From NCBI GenBank assembly GCA_024234165.1, contig JACKOP010000002.1, positions 620,001-684,000 on the forward strand: a stretch of 64,000 nucleotides of DNA, written 5' to 3'. The translations under genes and the position numbers were made by a program. Below, piece after piece: positions 8,841-17,465 of this stretch (the first letter of the stretch is position 1; every line of letters starts with the position of its first letter). The notes under the pieces were generated by a model that worked only from the letters and a program-made list of their open reading frames with translations, searched no databases and was not told where the DNA came from. Source of the DNA: Pseudomonadales bacterium. GTDB taxonomy: Bacteria > Pseudomonadota > Gammaproteobacteria > Pseudomonadales > UBA5518.

Positions 8841-10268
8841 ATGGTGAGCAACGACGACACGCGCCGCGTCTACAGCGTCTCGGAGCTGAACCGGCACAGC
8901 CGCGAACTGCTGGAAGCCGCGTTTCCATCGGTGTGGGTCGAGGGCGAGATCTCGAACTTCTCCGCTCCGAGTTCCGGCCACTGGTACTTCACGCTGAAGG
9001 ACGAACAGGGGCAACTGCGCTGCGCGATGTTCCGCAACCGCAACGCGCGCACACGCCTGCGTCCGCGCCACGGCGAACGGGTGCTCGTGCGCGGCACGGT
9101 CAGTCTGTACACCGCACGCGGCGAGTACCAGATGATCGTCCAGGAAATCGAGGCTGCCGGCGCCGGCGCTCTGCAGCGTGCGCTCGAGGCACTGCGCGCG
9201 CGCCTGGCCGCCGAGGGCCTGTTCGCACTGGAGCGCAAGCGTGCGCTGCCGCGTTTTCCGACGCACCTCGGCGTGATCACCTCTGCAACCGGCGCCGCGC
9301 TGCACGATATCCTGACCGTGCTGCGCCGCCGCTACCCCTCACTGCTCGTCAGTGTGTTGCCGGTTGCGGTGCAGGGCGAAGGCGCCGGCGCGCAGATCGC
9401 CGCCGCGATTCTCAGCGCGAACCGCTGGGCAGCCACACTGGATCCACCACTCGACGTGCTGATCGTTGGCCGTGGCGGGGGGTCGCTCGAGGATCTGTGG
9501 GCGTTCAACGAGGAGATCGTCGCCCGCGCGATCCACGCCAGCGCGCTCCCCGTGATCAGCGCGGTCGGACATGAAACGGACTTCACGATAGCGGATCTGG
9601 TCGCCGACGTACGCGCGCCTACCCCGTCGGCCGCAGCCGAGCTGCTGGCGCCCGATCGGGCCCAGTTGCTGCGCACACTCACCGCCACCCGTCAGCGCCT
9701 GCTGCAACTGGCGCGGCGCGAACTCACTGCTCACACGCAACGACTCGAGTGGCTGAGCCGCCGCCTGCGTCACCCGGGCAGCCGGTTGCGCGAGCAGGCG
9801 CAACGGCTGGACGAACTGGAGCTGCGCCTGCGCACTGCGATCGGTCACCGGCTGGCACACGCGCAGGCACGGCTTGCACAGGTGCAGACCACCCTCACCG
9901 CACAGTCACCCGAACGCCGTCTCGATGTGCGCGAGCGCAGCGTCGAACACCTCGGCAGGCGCCTCAAGACCGGCATTCGCCACCAGCTCGCGGCACGCGA
10001 AGCACGTTTTGCCAGCCTCGCACACCTGCTCGCCTCGCTCAGCCCGCTGGCCACCCTCGCACGCGGCTACGCGATCGTCAGCGACAGCGCCGGCCACGTG
10101 TTGTGCGAGGCGCATGAGGTCACGGTGGGGCAGCGCGTACGGGCGCGCCTGGCACACGCGACGCTCGACTGCACGGTCGACGCGATCGAAACACAGGCCA
10201 CAGGCCTGAGTGCCGCCACGAATGGCGACCTACGAATGCAGACCGTAGGTCAGGCTTCAGGCACCTGA
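8841..10268 (+). CDS. xseA: exodeoxyribonuclease VII large subunit XseA
   Basis: 475 residues from the ATG at 8841. With XseB it forms exonuclease VII, which degrades single-stranded DNA to oligonucleotides. The N-terminal OB-fold (YSVSELNRHSRELLEAAFPSVWVEGEISNF; GHWYFTLKD) is followed by the catalytic domain (GVITSATGAALHDI, VGRGGGSLEDLWAFN, SAVGHETDFTIAD), a long coiled-coil and the closing LARGYAIVSD motif. The last roughly 20 residues (NGDLRMQTVGQASGT) are translated from the edge of the following palindromic repeat array, so the native C-terminus has been extended or replaced by repeat sequence. The gene sits between two inverted repeat arrays. No xseB is in the window. Confidence 0.95.
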   Translation: MVSNDDTRRVYSVSELNRHSRELLEAAFPSVWVEGEISNFSAPSSGHWYFTLKDEQGQLRCAMFRNRNARTRLRPRHGERVLVRGTVSLYTARGEYQMIVQEIEAAGAGALQRALEALRARLAAEGLFALERKRALPRFPTHLGVITSATGAALHDILTVLRRRYPSLLVSVLPVAVQGEGAGAQIAAAILSANRWAATLDPPLDVLIVGRGGGSLEDLWAFNEEIVARAIHASALPVISAVGHETDFTIADLVADVRAPTPSAAAELLAPDRAQLLRTLTATRQRLLQLARRELTAHTQRLEWLSRRLRHPGSRLREQAQRLDELELRLRTAIGHRLAHAQARLAQVQTTLTAQSPERRLDVRERSVEHLGRRLKTGIRHQLAAREARFASLAHLLASLSPLATLARGYAIVSDSAGHVLCEAHEVTVGQRVRARLAHATLDCTVDAIETQATGLSAATNGDLRMQTVGQASGT

Positions 10269-10650
10269 CGTAGGTCGGGCTTCAGCCCGACATAACGTAG
10301 GTCGGGTTTCAACCCGACAGGATTTCACCCCGACAGGAACGGGCGACGACATTCCCGTCGCCATGAATGGCGACCTACGAATACAGACCGTAGGGCGGGT
10401 TTCAGGCACCTGACGTAGGTCGGGCTTCAGCCCGACATGATGTAGGTCGGGTTTCAACCCGACAGGATTTCAACCCGACAGGAACGGGCGACGGCATTCC
10501 CGTCGCCATGAATGGCGACCTACGAATGCAGGCTGTGGGTCGGGTTTCAACCCGACATGACGTAGGTCGGGTTTCAACCCGACAGGATTTCAGCCCGACA
10601 GGAACGGCGACGGCAATCCCGTCGCCATGAATGGCGACCTACGAATACAG
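10215..10650 (-). repeat. REP/BIME-like palindromic repeat array 2, inverted relative to array 1
   Basis: Occupies the gap between the convergent xseA and comEC and overlaps both 3' ends. Copies of the motif around GGCGACCTACGAAT occur near 10221, 10366, 10511 and 10630 (spacings 145, 145 and 119). Between them are GTAG/GTGG-tagged hairpins such as GTCGGGTTTCAACCCGAC and the variant GTCGGGCTTCAGCCCGAC. Unit order and strand are the reverse of array 1, so the two arrays form a long imperfect inverted repeat around xseA. Between convergent genes such hairpins can end transcription in both directions. Confidence 0.9.
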
Positions 10651-13074
10651 AGGTCGGCACGCAGCAGCCGCGTCGGCGTCGACGACAAACCAGAAGCGCC
10701 GATGCCGGATGCGCCAGCACTCGGGTGCGGCGAAGTGCCCGTCGCGCTCGACGCGCAGACGCACTGCGCCGTGCACGGACGTCTGCAACACGCGCGTGCC
10801 CGCGTCGCGGTAGCGCGCGAGCACCTGCGGATGCGGATGACCGAAGCGGTTGCCGTGACCGGCGGAGACCAGCGCGATGCCCGGACCAACCGCCGCGAGG
10901 AACGCCGCGCTGGAAGAACTGCGGCTGCCGTGGTGCGGCACCAGCAGCACATCGGCCTGAAGCAGTGCGGGGTCGTGCGTCAGCAACGACGATTCGGCTC
11001 GCGCCTCGATGTCGCCCGCGAGCAGGAACACATGACCGGATGTTTCGATGCGCAGCACGCAGGAGCCGTCGTTGTCGCTGGCGGCAAATCCCGACGGCGG
11101 ATGCAGTACGCGAAATTCCACCCCGTCCCACGACCACGCTTCGCCACGCTCGCACGCACGGGCCTGCACGGACGCAGACAGCGGCGCACCGAGTACATCC
11201 GATGCCGGGTACGTCGCCAGCAAGCCGCTGGCACCACCGGCATGGTCGGTGTCGGCGTGGCTGAGCACCAGACGGTCGAGCGTGCGCACCCCGGCGGCGC
11301 GCAGCGCACCCGCGACGATCGCGCTGCCGGCATCGAAACGTTCGCTGAAGCGTGGCCCGGCGTCGTAGACCAGCGTATGCGCCGCAGTACGCACCAGCAC
11401 CGAGGTACCCTGGCCGACGTCGAGCATCGTCAGTTCGAGTGCCGACGCGTTCTGACGCGCAGGCGCCAGCAAGGGCAGCAGCAGCGCCACTGCCGCAATA
11501 CGGCCCGGAAAGCCGCGCGGCAGCACCAGCCATGCGCAGCCGAGCGCGGCCAGCGTCAGCCGCCAGCCATCGGTTGCCAGTGGGATGGCTGGCAGCGAAC
11601 TTCCTGCGCGTGCGGCGAAGCGCAGCAGGACATCCAGCAGGTCCAGCCCGAGCAGCGCCAGTTTCAGTGGCAGCCACGCGACGGCATCACCCGCTGGCAG
11701 CACCAGGCAACCGAGCAGCGCGCTCGGCACGATCAGCAGGTCGGTGAGCGGGATCGCGACCGCATTCACCAGCGGTGCCAGCGGCGCCTGCGGCAGACCG
11801 AGGAACAGCAACGGGCACAGCAGCGCGAACGCGACCACCAGTTGCGGACGCCACAGCAACTCGATCCGCGAAGGCGCCGCGACGCGCCCGCCGTAGGCAA
11901 GCAGCAGCGCACCCACCGTGATGAAACTGAGCCAGAAGCCACTCTGCAGCGCCGCCAGCGGCTGCACCAGGAGCACCGCCAGCAGCGCGCTGGTGTAGGC
12001 GAGCCACGGCTGCAGCGTACGCTCGCGCAGCGCGTACAGGAATGCGATCGTGACCATCAGCAGCGCGCGCTGTACCGATACACCCATGCCGGCGAGCAGC
12101 GCATAGGCCAGCGTCGCCGGCAGCGCCGCCAGCACACCCCAACTGCGTGCGGGAAGGTACAGCAACAGCCTGGGGATGCGCCGCACCAGGCTGGTCGCAA
12201 GCGCGATCACCAGCATCGCGACCAGCGTGATATGCATCCCGCTGATCACCATCAGGTGCGTGGTGCCGGTGCGCGCGAACAGATCCCAGTCGGCGGGCGT
12301 GAAACGCGAGGCGTCGCCCAGCGTGACCGCCAGCAGCCGACCGAGTTGCGGCTCCTCACCGAAATGCCGTTCGAGCCGGGTGCGCAGGCCGTGCCGCCAA
12401 CGGTCGGCTGCCACTTTGCAGTCGGTGTCGGCAAGCCGCCGGGGGGGCACCTTGGCGACGGCGTAGCCGGTGGCATCCACGCCCTGCCCCAGCAGCCACA
12501 CCTGGTAATCGAGTCCGCCAGGGTTCACGAAGCCGCGCGGTGAACGCAGACGCAGGCGCATCGACCACACCTCGCCAGGGGCGAACTCGCCAACGCCGTA
12601 CCAACTGAACTCGACACGGCGTCCCTGCCAGCGTGCAAATGGCCCTTGCGCCTGCGGCAACGGATCGAGAATGCGTGCGCGCAGCCGCCACTGCTCCCCA
12701 CGCTCGCCGAGGCGCCGCTGCGGCAGGCCCTCGATGCACACCCGCACCGCCAGCTCGCTGCCGTCGAGCATCGGTGGCAGCGCGCGCGCCAGCGCCTCGT
12801 GCCCGCGCAGGCAGCCCCAGACCAGTCCGAGTCCCGCACAGCCGGCAATCCGCAGCCAGCGCTGCGGCGCACAGACCAGTGCGACGCTGCACGCCAGAAC
12901 CGCCACCAGCACCCCGGCCTCCGGCAGTACGGGCAAACGGCTGACCACGACGATACCGGCCGCGCCGGCAAGCATCCCTGCGATCACGCGAGGTTCCCCT
13001 GTCCCTGGAGAAGTCGGCCGATCCACGCTCGCAAGCACCACCCCTACGGGCAGCGCAAGCGCGACTAACGGCAA
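10639..13074 (-). CDS. comEC: DNA internalization protein ComEC/Rec2
   Basis: About 811 residues. ComEC forms the inner-membrane channel that takes up single-stranded DNA in natural transformation. Visible parts: N-terminal membrane segments and an OB-like soluble region, the competence core containing GTTHLMVISGMHITLV and further membrane helices, and a C-terminal metallo-beta-lactamase-like domain with LSHADTDHAGG and PHHGSRSSSSAAFLA. The start is uncertain: a TTG at 13074 puts the first hydrophobic segment (PLVALALPVGVVLASV) at the N-terminus, while the open frame continues to a TTG at 13275 through arginine-rich sequence that looks non-coding. The stop codon TAG (10639-10641 on the reverse strand) is formed by the GTAG tag of a repeat hairpin. 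Confidence 0.9.
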   Translation of the reverse strand: MPLVALALPVGVVLASVDRPTSPGTGEPRVIAGMLAGAAGIVVVSRLPVLPEAGVLVAVLACSVALVCAPQRWLRIAGCAGLGLVWGCLRGHEALARALPPMLDGSELAVRVCIEGLPQRRLGERGEQWRLRARILDPLPQAQGPFARWQGRRVEFSWYGVGEFAPGEVWSMRLRLRSPRGFVNPGGLDYQVWLLGQGVDATGYAVAKVPPRRLADTDCKVAADRWRHGLRTRLERHFGEEPQLGRLLAVTLGDASRFTPADWDLFARTGTTHLMVISGMHITLVAMLVIALATSLVRRIPRLLLYLPARSWGVLAALPATLAYALLAGMGVSVQRALLMVTIAFLYALRERTLQPWLAYTSALLAVLLVQPLAALQSGFWLSFITVGALLLAYGGRVAAPSRIELLWRPQLVVAFALLCPLLFLGLPQAPLAPLVNAVAIPLTDLLIVPSALLGCLVLPAGDAVAWLPLKLALLGLDLLDVLLRFAARAGSSLPAIPLATDGWRLTLAALGCAWLVLPRGFPGRIAAVALLLPLLAPARQNASALELTMLDVGQGTSVLVRTAAHTLVYDAGPRFSERFDAGSAIVAGALRAAGVRTLDRLVLSHADTDHAGGASGLLATYPASDVLGAPLSASVQARACERGEAWSWDGVEFRVLHPPSGFAASDNDGSCVLRIETSGHVFLLAGDIEARAESSLLTHDPALLQADVLLVPHHGSRSSSSAAFLAAVGPGIALVSAGHGNRFGHPHPQVLARYRDAGTRVLQTSVHGAVRLRVERDGHFAAPECWRIRHRRFWFVVDADAAAACRPLYS

Positions 13075-13333
13075 CGATGCCAGCGCCTGAGGGTCGCGCG
13101 ATATGCGATGATTCGTCTCATGCCACGCCCTTTCATCCGCCGACTGTCGCCAGGACCGCCCGCAATCCCGATGCAGATGCCGATCGGCAGTGCGGGATTT
13201 GCGCTCGTCTGCAGCACGCCGGCCTGGGCGCTGGTGCGTGCACTGTGGTGTATCGGCGTGCAGCTCGAGTGGCAAGCGCGTCTGGCGTCACGGCGCCAGC
13301 CGTCGCAGCCCTCGCGGCAGGGCTGAGCAACAC

Positions 13334-13855
13334 ATGCCACGCCGGATGTTGCGTCGCATCCTGCCGCAGCCGCAGCACCTGGTCGCGCGACGCAGTCTGC
13401 GCCCGCTCGCCGCACTGCTGGATGACCCGGGGCTGTTCCATCTCAGCCGCCGCCCGGTTTCGCTGGCCATAGCCGTCGGCGTGTTTGTCGGGCTGCAACC
13501 GCTGCCGATGCACATGCTGATCGCGGCAGCGGCAGCACTGCGCCTGCGCTGCAACCTCACGCTGGCCGTGCTCACGGTGTGGATCTCCAACCCGCTGACG
13601 CTACCGCCGATCCTGTATGTCGAATACCTGCTGGGAACGAAGCTGCTCGGCCAGCCGGTTGGCCTGACGCTGGCGCATTTCGACGCGGATACGATTGCAG
13701 CCGAACTGTCTGCGATCTGGCAACCGCTGCTGCTCGGCAGCGTCATCAGCGGCATCACGCTCGCCACGGCGTGCTGGGCGCTGACCCGGCTCGCATGGCG
13801 CATCACGGTGCAGGCGCAATGGCGCGCGCGCCAACGCCGTCGCGCTCACTCGTAG
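13334..13855 (+). CDS. DUF2062 domain-containing membrane protein
   Basis: 173 residues starting MPRRMLRRILPQPQHL. Two or three hydrophobic segments are visible, including PVSLAIAVGVFVGLQPLPMHMLIAAAAALRL and a later LLLGSVISGITLATACWAL. The conserved core ...FVGLQPLP..H.L.A...A...R.N......TWISNPLT..P.. is the DUF2062 signature. The function of the family is unknown; it is an inner-membrane protein often found beside comEC or lol genes. The 3' end overlaps that of lolE by ten bases in convergent orientation. The 258 bases between it and comEC contain only a weak small open frame and no clear promoter. Confidence 0.85.
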   Translation: MPRRMLRRILPQPQHLVARRSLRPLAALLDDPGLFHLSRRPVSLAIAVGVFVGLQPLPMHMLIAAAAALRLRCNLTLAVLTVWISNPLTLPPILYVEYLLGTKLLGQPVGLTLAHFDADTIAAELSAIWQPLLLGSVISGITLATACWALTRLAWRITVQAQWRARQRRRAHS

Positions 13856-15090
13856 CGCAACACCTCGGCAGGCTGCATACGCGCGGCGCGCCACGAGGGA
13901 TAGAGTGTGGCGACGAAACTCATCGCGAGCGCCACACCGCAGACCTGGGCCACGTCCCGCCACGCCAGCGCAGACGGCAGATAGCTCACCGGATAGACCT
14001 CGGCCTTCAGGAACTGCACGCCAAGCACGCGCTCGAGCAACGCAACCGCATCGGTGACCCCGAGCGAGAGCAGCACACCGGCGAACCCACCGATCACGGC
14101 ACCAGTCAGGCCGATCAAGGTGCCCTGGACGACGAACACCCCCATGATCGCGGCCGGACTCGCGCCGAGCGTGCGCAGGATCGCGATGTCGCCTTCCTTG
14201 TCCTTCACGATCAGGAACAGCGTCGAGACGACGTTGAACACCGCGACTGCGATGATCAGGAACAACAGGATGCCGACCATGTTGCGCGACAGGCGGATCG
14301 CCTCGTAGAGGTTGCCGTGGGTGCGCGTCCAGTCGAGTGCGTACACCTCGATGCCCAGCCCCTGCACCACCTCGTGCTGCACGCGCGGCGCGGCGAACAG
14401 ATCCCGCACCTGGAAGCGGATGCCCTGTACCGTCTCCGGCGTACCGCGCAGGCGCATCGCCGTGTGCAGTCCGGTCAGCGCCAGCAGGTTGTCGACCTCG
14501 GTACCGGTGCGATAGATCCCGGCCAGCAGGACCCGACTGGTACGCGGCACCACCTGTCCCTGCGCATTCGTATCCGGCACCAGCAGCAGCAGGCTGTCGC
14601 CCACGGCGATCCCGAGCCGTTGCGCCTGCGATTCACTGACGATCACCCGGTCGGTCGAACCATCCAGCGCTTGCAGACTGCCCGACTGCAAATACGAACC
14701 GATCGTCGAGATACGCGCCTCCGCGCCCGGATCGGCGCCGTGCAGCAGCACCGGCATCACACGTCCGCGGTACATCAGCAGCGCCTGCAGATCGACGTAC
14801 GGAGCCGCTGCGACCACGTCCGGATGGGCCTCGACCGCCGCAGCCAGGCCCTGCCAGTCGGTCAGTGGTGTCAGCGGCTGCAGCGACACGTGCGGCACCA
14901 GCGACAGGATGCGCTCGCGCAGCTCGCGATCGAAACCGTTCATCACCGACAGCACCACGATCAGCAAGGCCACGCCGAGCACCAGTCCGGTCGTGGAGAC
15001 GCGGGAAATGAACGCGACCAGCGCACCGCGGTGCGAACTGCCCGCATAGCGCAGACCGATCCGCAACGCCAAACGCCACGCGGCACCCAT
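13846..15090 (-). CDS. lolE: lipoprotein-releasing ABC transporter permease LolE
   Basis: 414 residues. With LolC and LolD it extracts mature lipoproteins from the inner membrane and passes them to LolA. It has the family topology: one N-terminal membrane helix, a large periplasmic domain (about residues 45-270) and three C-terminal helices (MVGILLFLIIAVAVFNVVSTLFLI; the segment around GTLIGLTGAVIGGFAGVLL; the last near the C-terminus). The motif LSVMNGFDRELRERILSLVPHV at residues 47-68 is characteristic. It directly follows lolD with no gap (stop at 15091, start at 15090). It is called LolE because it is the distal permease in a lolCDE order; LolC and LolE are paralogues. Confidence 0.93.
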   Translation of the reverse strand: MGAAWRLALRIGLRYAGSSHRGALVAFISRVSTTGLVLGVALLIVVLSVMNGFDRELRERILSLVPHVSLQPLTPLTDWQGLAAAVEAHPDVVAAAPYVDLQALLMYRGRVMPVLLHGADPGAEARISTIGSYLQSGSLQALDGSTDRVIVSESQAQRLGIAVGDSLLLLVPDTNAQGQVVPRTSRVLLAGIYRTGTEVDNLLALTGLHTAMRLRGTPETVQGIRFQVRDLFAAPRVQHEVVQGLGIEVYALDWTRTHGNLYEAIRLSRNMVGILLFLIIAVAVFNVVSTLFLIVKDKEGDIAILRTLGASPAAIMGVFVVQGTLIGLTGAVIGGFAGVLLSLGVTDAVALLERVLGVQFLKAEVYPVSYLPSALAWRDVAQVCGVALAMSFVATLYPSWRAARMQPAEVLRYE

Positions 15091-15789
15091 TCAACGCCCC
15101 TCGTGCAGGCGGCCTTGCGCCAGCGTCAGCACGCGGTCCATGCGCCCCGCAAGCTGTGGGTCGTGCGTCACGATCACGAAGCTGGTACCCAGATCGCGGT
15201 TGAGTTCGTCCATCAGCGCGTGGATCTCGCCCGCGGTCGCCTGGTCGAGGTTACCGGTCGGTTCATCCATCAGTACGCAGCGCGGCGTGGTCACCAGCGC
15301 GCGTGCGATCGCGACGCGCTGGCGCTCGCCACCCGACAATTCGCCCGGCTTGTGCTGCAGGCGTTCCGCCAGCCCGACGCGCGCGAGCAGCTCGCCCGCC
15401 AGTGCGGCGGCCTTCACCGGTGCGTCGCCGCGGATCAGCAACGGCATTGCCACGTTCTCGAGCGCGTCGAACTCGCCGAGCAGGTGGTGGAACTGGTAGA
15501 CGAAGCCTAGCGCCCGGTTGCGCAGCGTTCCCCGCTCACGCTCGCTGAGCGCGCTGATCACGCGCCCGTCGACCCGCACCTCGCCCGCATCCGGCAGGTC
15601 GAGCCCGCCGAGCATGTTCAGCAGCGTGCTCTTGCCAGAACCCGACTGCCCGACGATCGCAACCCGCTCGCCACGGCGCACCAGCAGATCGACACCATCC
15701 AGCACGCGCAGCAGACGCGGGCCCTCACGGTAGGATTTGCCGAGCCCCCGGCATTCGAGCACCGACGGACTGTTCTCGGCATCATTCAT
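15091..15789 (-). CDS. lolD: lipoprotein-releasing system ATP-binding protein LolD
   Basis: 232 residues. It is the ATPase of the Lol extraction machine. Walker A GQSGSGKST, the Q-loop region FVYQFHHLLGEFDALENV, the ABC signature LSGGERQRVAIARAL, Walker B VLMDEPTGNLD and the switch histidine THD are all present. LGEFDALENVAMPLLI is typical of LolD/MacB-type ATPases. The ATG at 15789 overlaps the 3' end of lolC by eight bases; a longer frame upstream lies inside lolC and is rejected. Confidence 0.96.
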   Translation of the reverse strand: MNDAENSPSVLECRGLGKSYREGPRLLRVLDGVDLLVRRGERVAIVGQSGSGKSTLLNMLGGLDLPDAGEVRVDGRVISALSERERGTLRNRALGFVYQFHHLLGEFDALENVAMPLLIRGDAPVKAAALAGELLARVGLAERLQHKPGELSGGERQRVAIARALVTTPRCVLMDEPTGNLDQATAGEIHALMDELNRDLGTSFVIVTHDPQLAGRMDRVLTLAQGRLHEGR

Positions 15790-17023
15790 AACGCAGCGCC
15801 TCTGCAGGACCGATCCGCGCTGCACGGCGCGCCGGGTAGAGCGTGGCAAGTACCGCGAGGCACAGGCCACATGCCGTGATCAGCAGCACATCACCGGCCT
15901 GTACGTGCGAAGGGATGTAGCTGATGAAGTAGACGGTCGGGTCGAACAGACGAAAGCCGAACAATTGCTCGATCGCTGCCGTGACGGAACCGATGTACCA
16001 GGCAAGCGGCACACCCACGGCGAGCCCTGCGACCAGACCCGCCACGCCGATCAACGAGCCCTGCACACCGAACACCGCCATCACCTGCCCTGGCGAGGCA
16101 CCCATCGTGCGCAGCACCGCGATCGCAGCGCGCTTCTCGGCCACGACCATTGTGAGGATCGACACGATATTGAATGCGGCGACCGCGACGATGACCATCA
16201 GCAGCAGCGTCACCATGCGCTTCTCCATGCGCACGGCGCTGAACAGGCTGCCTTGCGAAACGCTCCAGTCCTGCACGTCGAAGTCCGGACCAAGCCGGGC
16301 GGCGATGCGCTGGCGCACCTCGGGCGCACGTTCGGGATCGACCAGCGCAAGGCGGATACCCTGTACTCCACCGCCGGTGCGATAAAGACGTGCCGCATCG
16401 TCGAGATGGATCAGCGCGCTGGAAGCATCGACCTGGGCGCCTGCCGCGAAGATACCGACCACCTCGAAGCGGCGCATGCGCGGATACGCACCGGCCGGTG
16501 TCACGTTGAGTTCGGGCAGCAGCACCGTCAGGCTGTCACCGGTGCGCACCCCGAGCGAGCGCGCCAACAGATTGCCGATCACGATGCCGAAGCGCCCCGG
16601 ACGCAGTGCCGCCAGCTCCCCCTCGCGCATGTAGCGCCCGACCGGCGAGACCTTCGCATCGCGTTCTGGCCGGATTCCGCTCAGCTCCACGCCGCGCACC
16701 ACGCCCGGCGTGCTCAGCATCGCGGTACCACCGATGAACGGCGCGGCGGCGCTGACATCGGGGTCGTCTTCGAGCGTGCGGGCAAGTTGCTCCCAGTCCT
16801 GCAACGGCTGCGTCGCGTGCACCAGCACGTGCGGCACCAGCGAGAGGATGCGCAGGTGCAGCTCGCGGTCGAAGCCGTTCATCACCGACAGCACGACGAC
16901 CAGCGCCATCACGCCGAGCGCAAAGCCACCGAGTGCCACCGCCGAGACCACGGAGATGAAGCGCGTGCGTCGCCGCGCGCGCACGTAGCGCAAGCCGATA
17001 AAGAGCGGGAGGGGACGAAACAT
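15782..17023 (-). CDS. lolC: lipoprotein-releasing ABC transporter permease LolC
   Basis: 413 residues from the ATG at 17023 (MFRPLPLFIGLRYVRARRRTRF). First gene of the lolCDE operon. Same architecture as LolE: an N-terminal helix (FISVVSAVALGGFALGVMALVVVLSVMNGFD...), a periplasmic domain and three C-terminal helices (VTLLLMVIVAVAAFNIVSIL...; GSLIGVAGLVAGLAVGV; the last near VLLITACGLCLAVLATLYPAR). LolC and LolE share the SLVPHV and PAEALRYE/PAEVLRYE ends. A palindromic repeat array lies immediately upstream, so the operon promoter must be inside or at the edge of that array. Confidence 0.94.
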   Translation of the reverse strand: MFRPLPLFIGLRYVRARRRTRFISVVSAVALGGFALGVMALVVVLSVMNGFDRELHLRILSLVPHVLVHATQPLQDWEQLARTLEDDPDVSAAAPFIGGTAMLSTPGVVRGVELSGIRPERDAKVSPVGRYMREGELAALRPGRFGIVIGNLLARSLGVRTGDSLTVLLPELNVTPAGAYPRMRRFEVVGIFAAGAQVDASSALIHLDDAARLYRTGGGVQGIRLALVDPERAPEVRQRIAARLGPDFDVQDWSVSQGSLFSAVRMEKRMVTLLLMVIVAVAAFNIVSILTMVVAEKRAAIAVLRTMGASPGQVMAVFGVQGSLIGVAGLVAGLAVGVPLAWYIGSVTAAIEQLFGFRLFDPTVYFISYIPSHVQAGDVLLITACGLCLAVLATLYPARRAARIGPAEALRYE

Positions 17024-17082
17024 CGCGGCATTTAAGCACAGATGCGCTGTCGGCATGAATGCCACGCCGACCTGCGAACATC

Positions 17083-17396
17083 CGTCGGCATGAATGCCGA
17101 CCTACGTGTGGGTCGGGTTTCAATCCGGCATCCCCGTCGATGTGGGTCGGATTTCAATCCGGCATCCCCGTCGATGTGGGTCGGATTTCAATCCGACATC
17201 CCCGTCGATGTAGGTCGGATTTCAATCCGACATCCCCATCGATGTAGGTCGGATTTCAATCCGACATCCCCGTCGATGCAGGTCGGATTTCAATCCGGCA
17301 TCCCCGTCGATGCAGGTCGGATTTCAATCCGACATCCCCGTCGATGCAGGTCGGATTTCAATCCGACCTTCCTGTCGGCATGAATGCCGACCTACA
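17083..17396 (+). repeat. tandem array of eight 34-bp hairpin repeats, flanked by inverted hairpins
   Basis: Eight units start at 17111, 17145, 17179, 17213, 17247, 17281, 17315 and 17349, an exact 34-bp period. Each has the hairpin GTCGGATTTCAATCCGAC (stem 7 bp, loop TTCA; some copies have GGC for GAC) plus the linker ATCCCCGTCGATG. The four bases before the hairpin change along the array: GTGG in units 1-3, GTAG in units 4-5, GCAG in units 6-8. Both flanks carry GTCGGCATGAATGCCGAC followed by CTAC (from about 17084 and 17374), the same family in opposite orientation. A third, damaged copy is near 17048. It lies between the divergent lolC and the PilZ gene. The peptides it would encode are repeat artefacts. 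Confidence 0.95.
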
Positions 17397-17465
17397 CGGC
17401 TGGTGGCACGACGCCGTATACTGCGCCGGTCACGTTCTCGTCGAGGCGATGCAGCAACCGCCGTC

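Noticed and set aside
10627..12543. 638-codon open frame antisense to comEC
   Set aside because: Gln/Arg/His-rich shadow that starts in the repeat array; comEC motifs on the opposite strand are clear.
13075..13275. N-terminal extension of ComEC to a TTG at 13275
   Set aside because: The added 67 residues are Arg/His-rich without a membrane segment and overlap the start of other putative sequence; the TTG at 13074 places the first helix properly.
13108..13326. Possible 72-aa protein just before the DUF2062 gene
   Set aside because: It has one hydrophobic stretch and good spacing but no Shine-Dalgarno, no recognised relatives and an Arg/Pro/Ser-rich composition typical of GC-rich noise; kept only as a remote possibility.
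17042..17383. Open frames encoding repeated peptides such as GFQSDIPVD
   Set aside because: They are read-through of the 34-bp tandem array; composition and periodicity follow the repeat and there is no start context or family.
17083..17396. CRISPR-like regular repeats
   Set aside because: The period is 34 bp and the segments between hairpins (ATCCCCGTCGATG) are also conserved, so there are no unique spacers; no cas genes are nearby.
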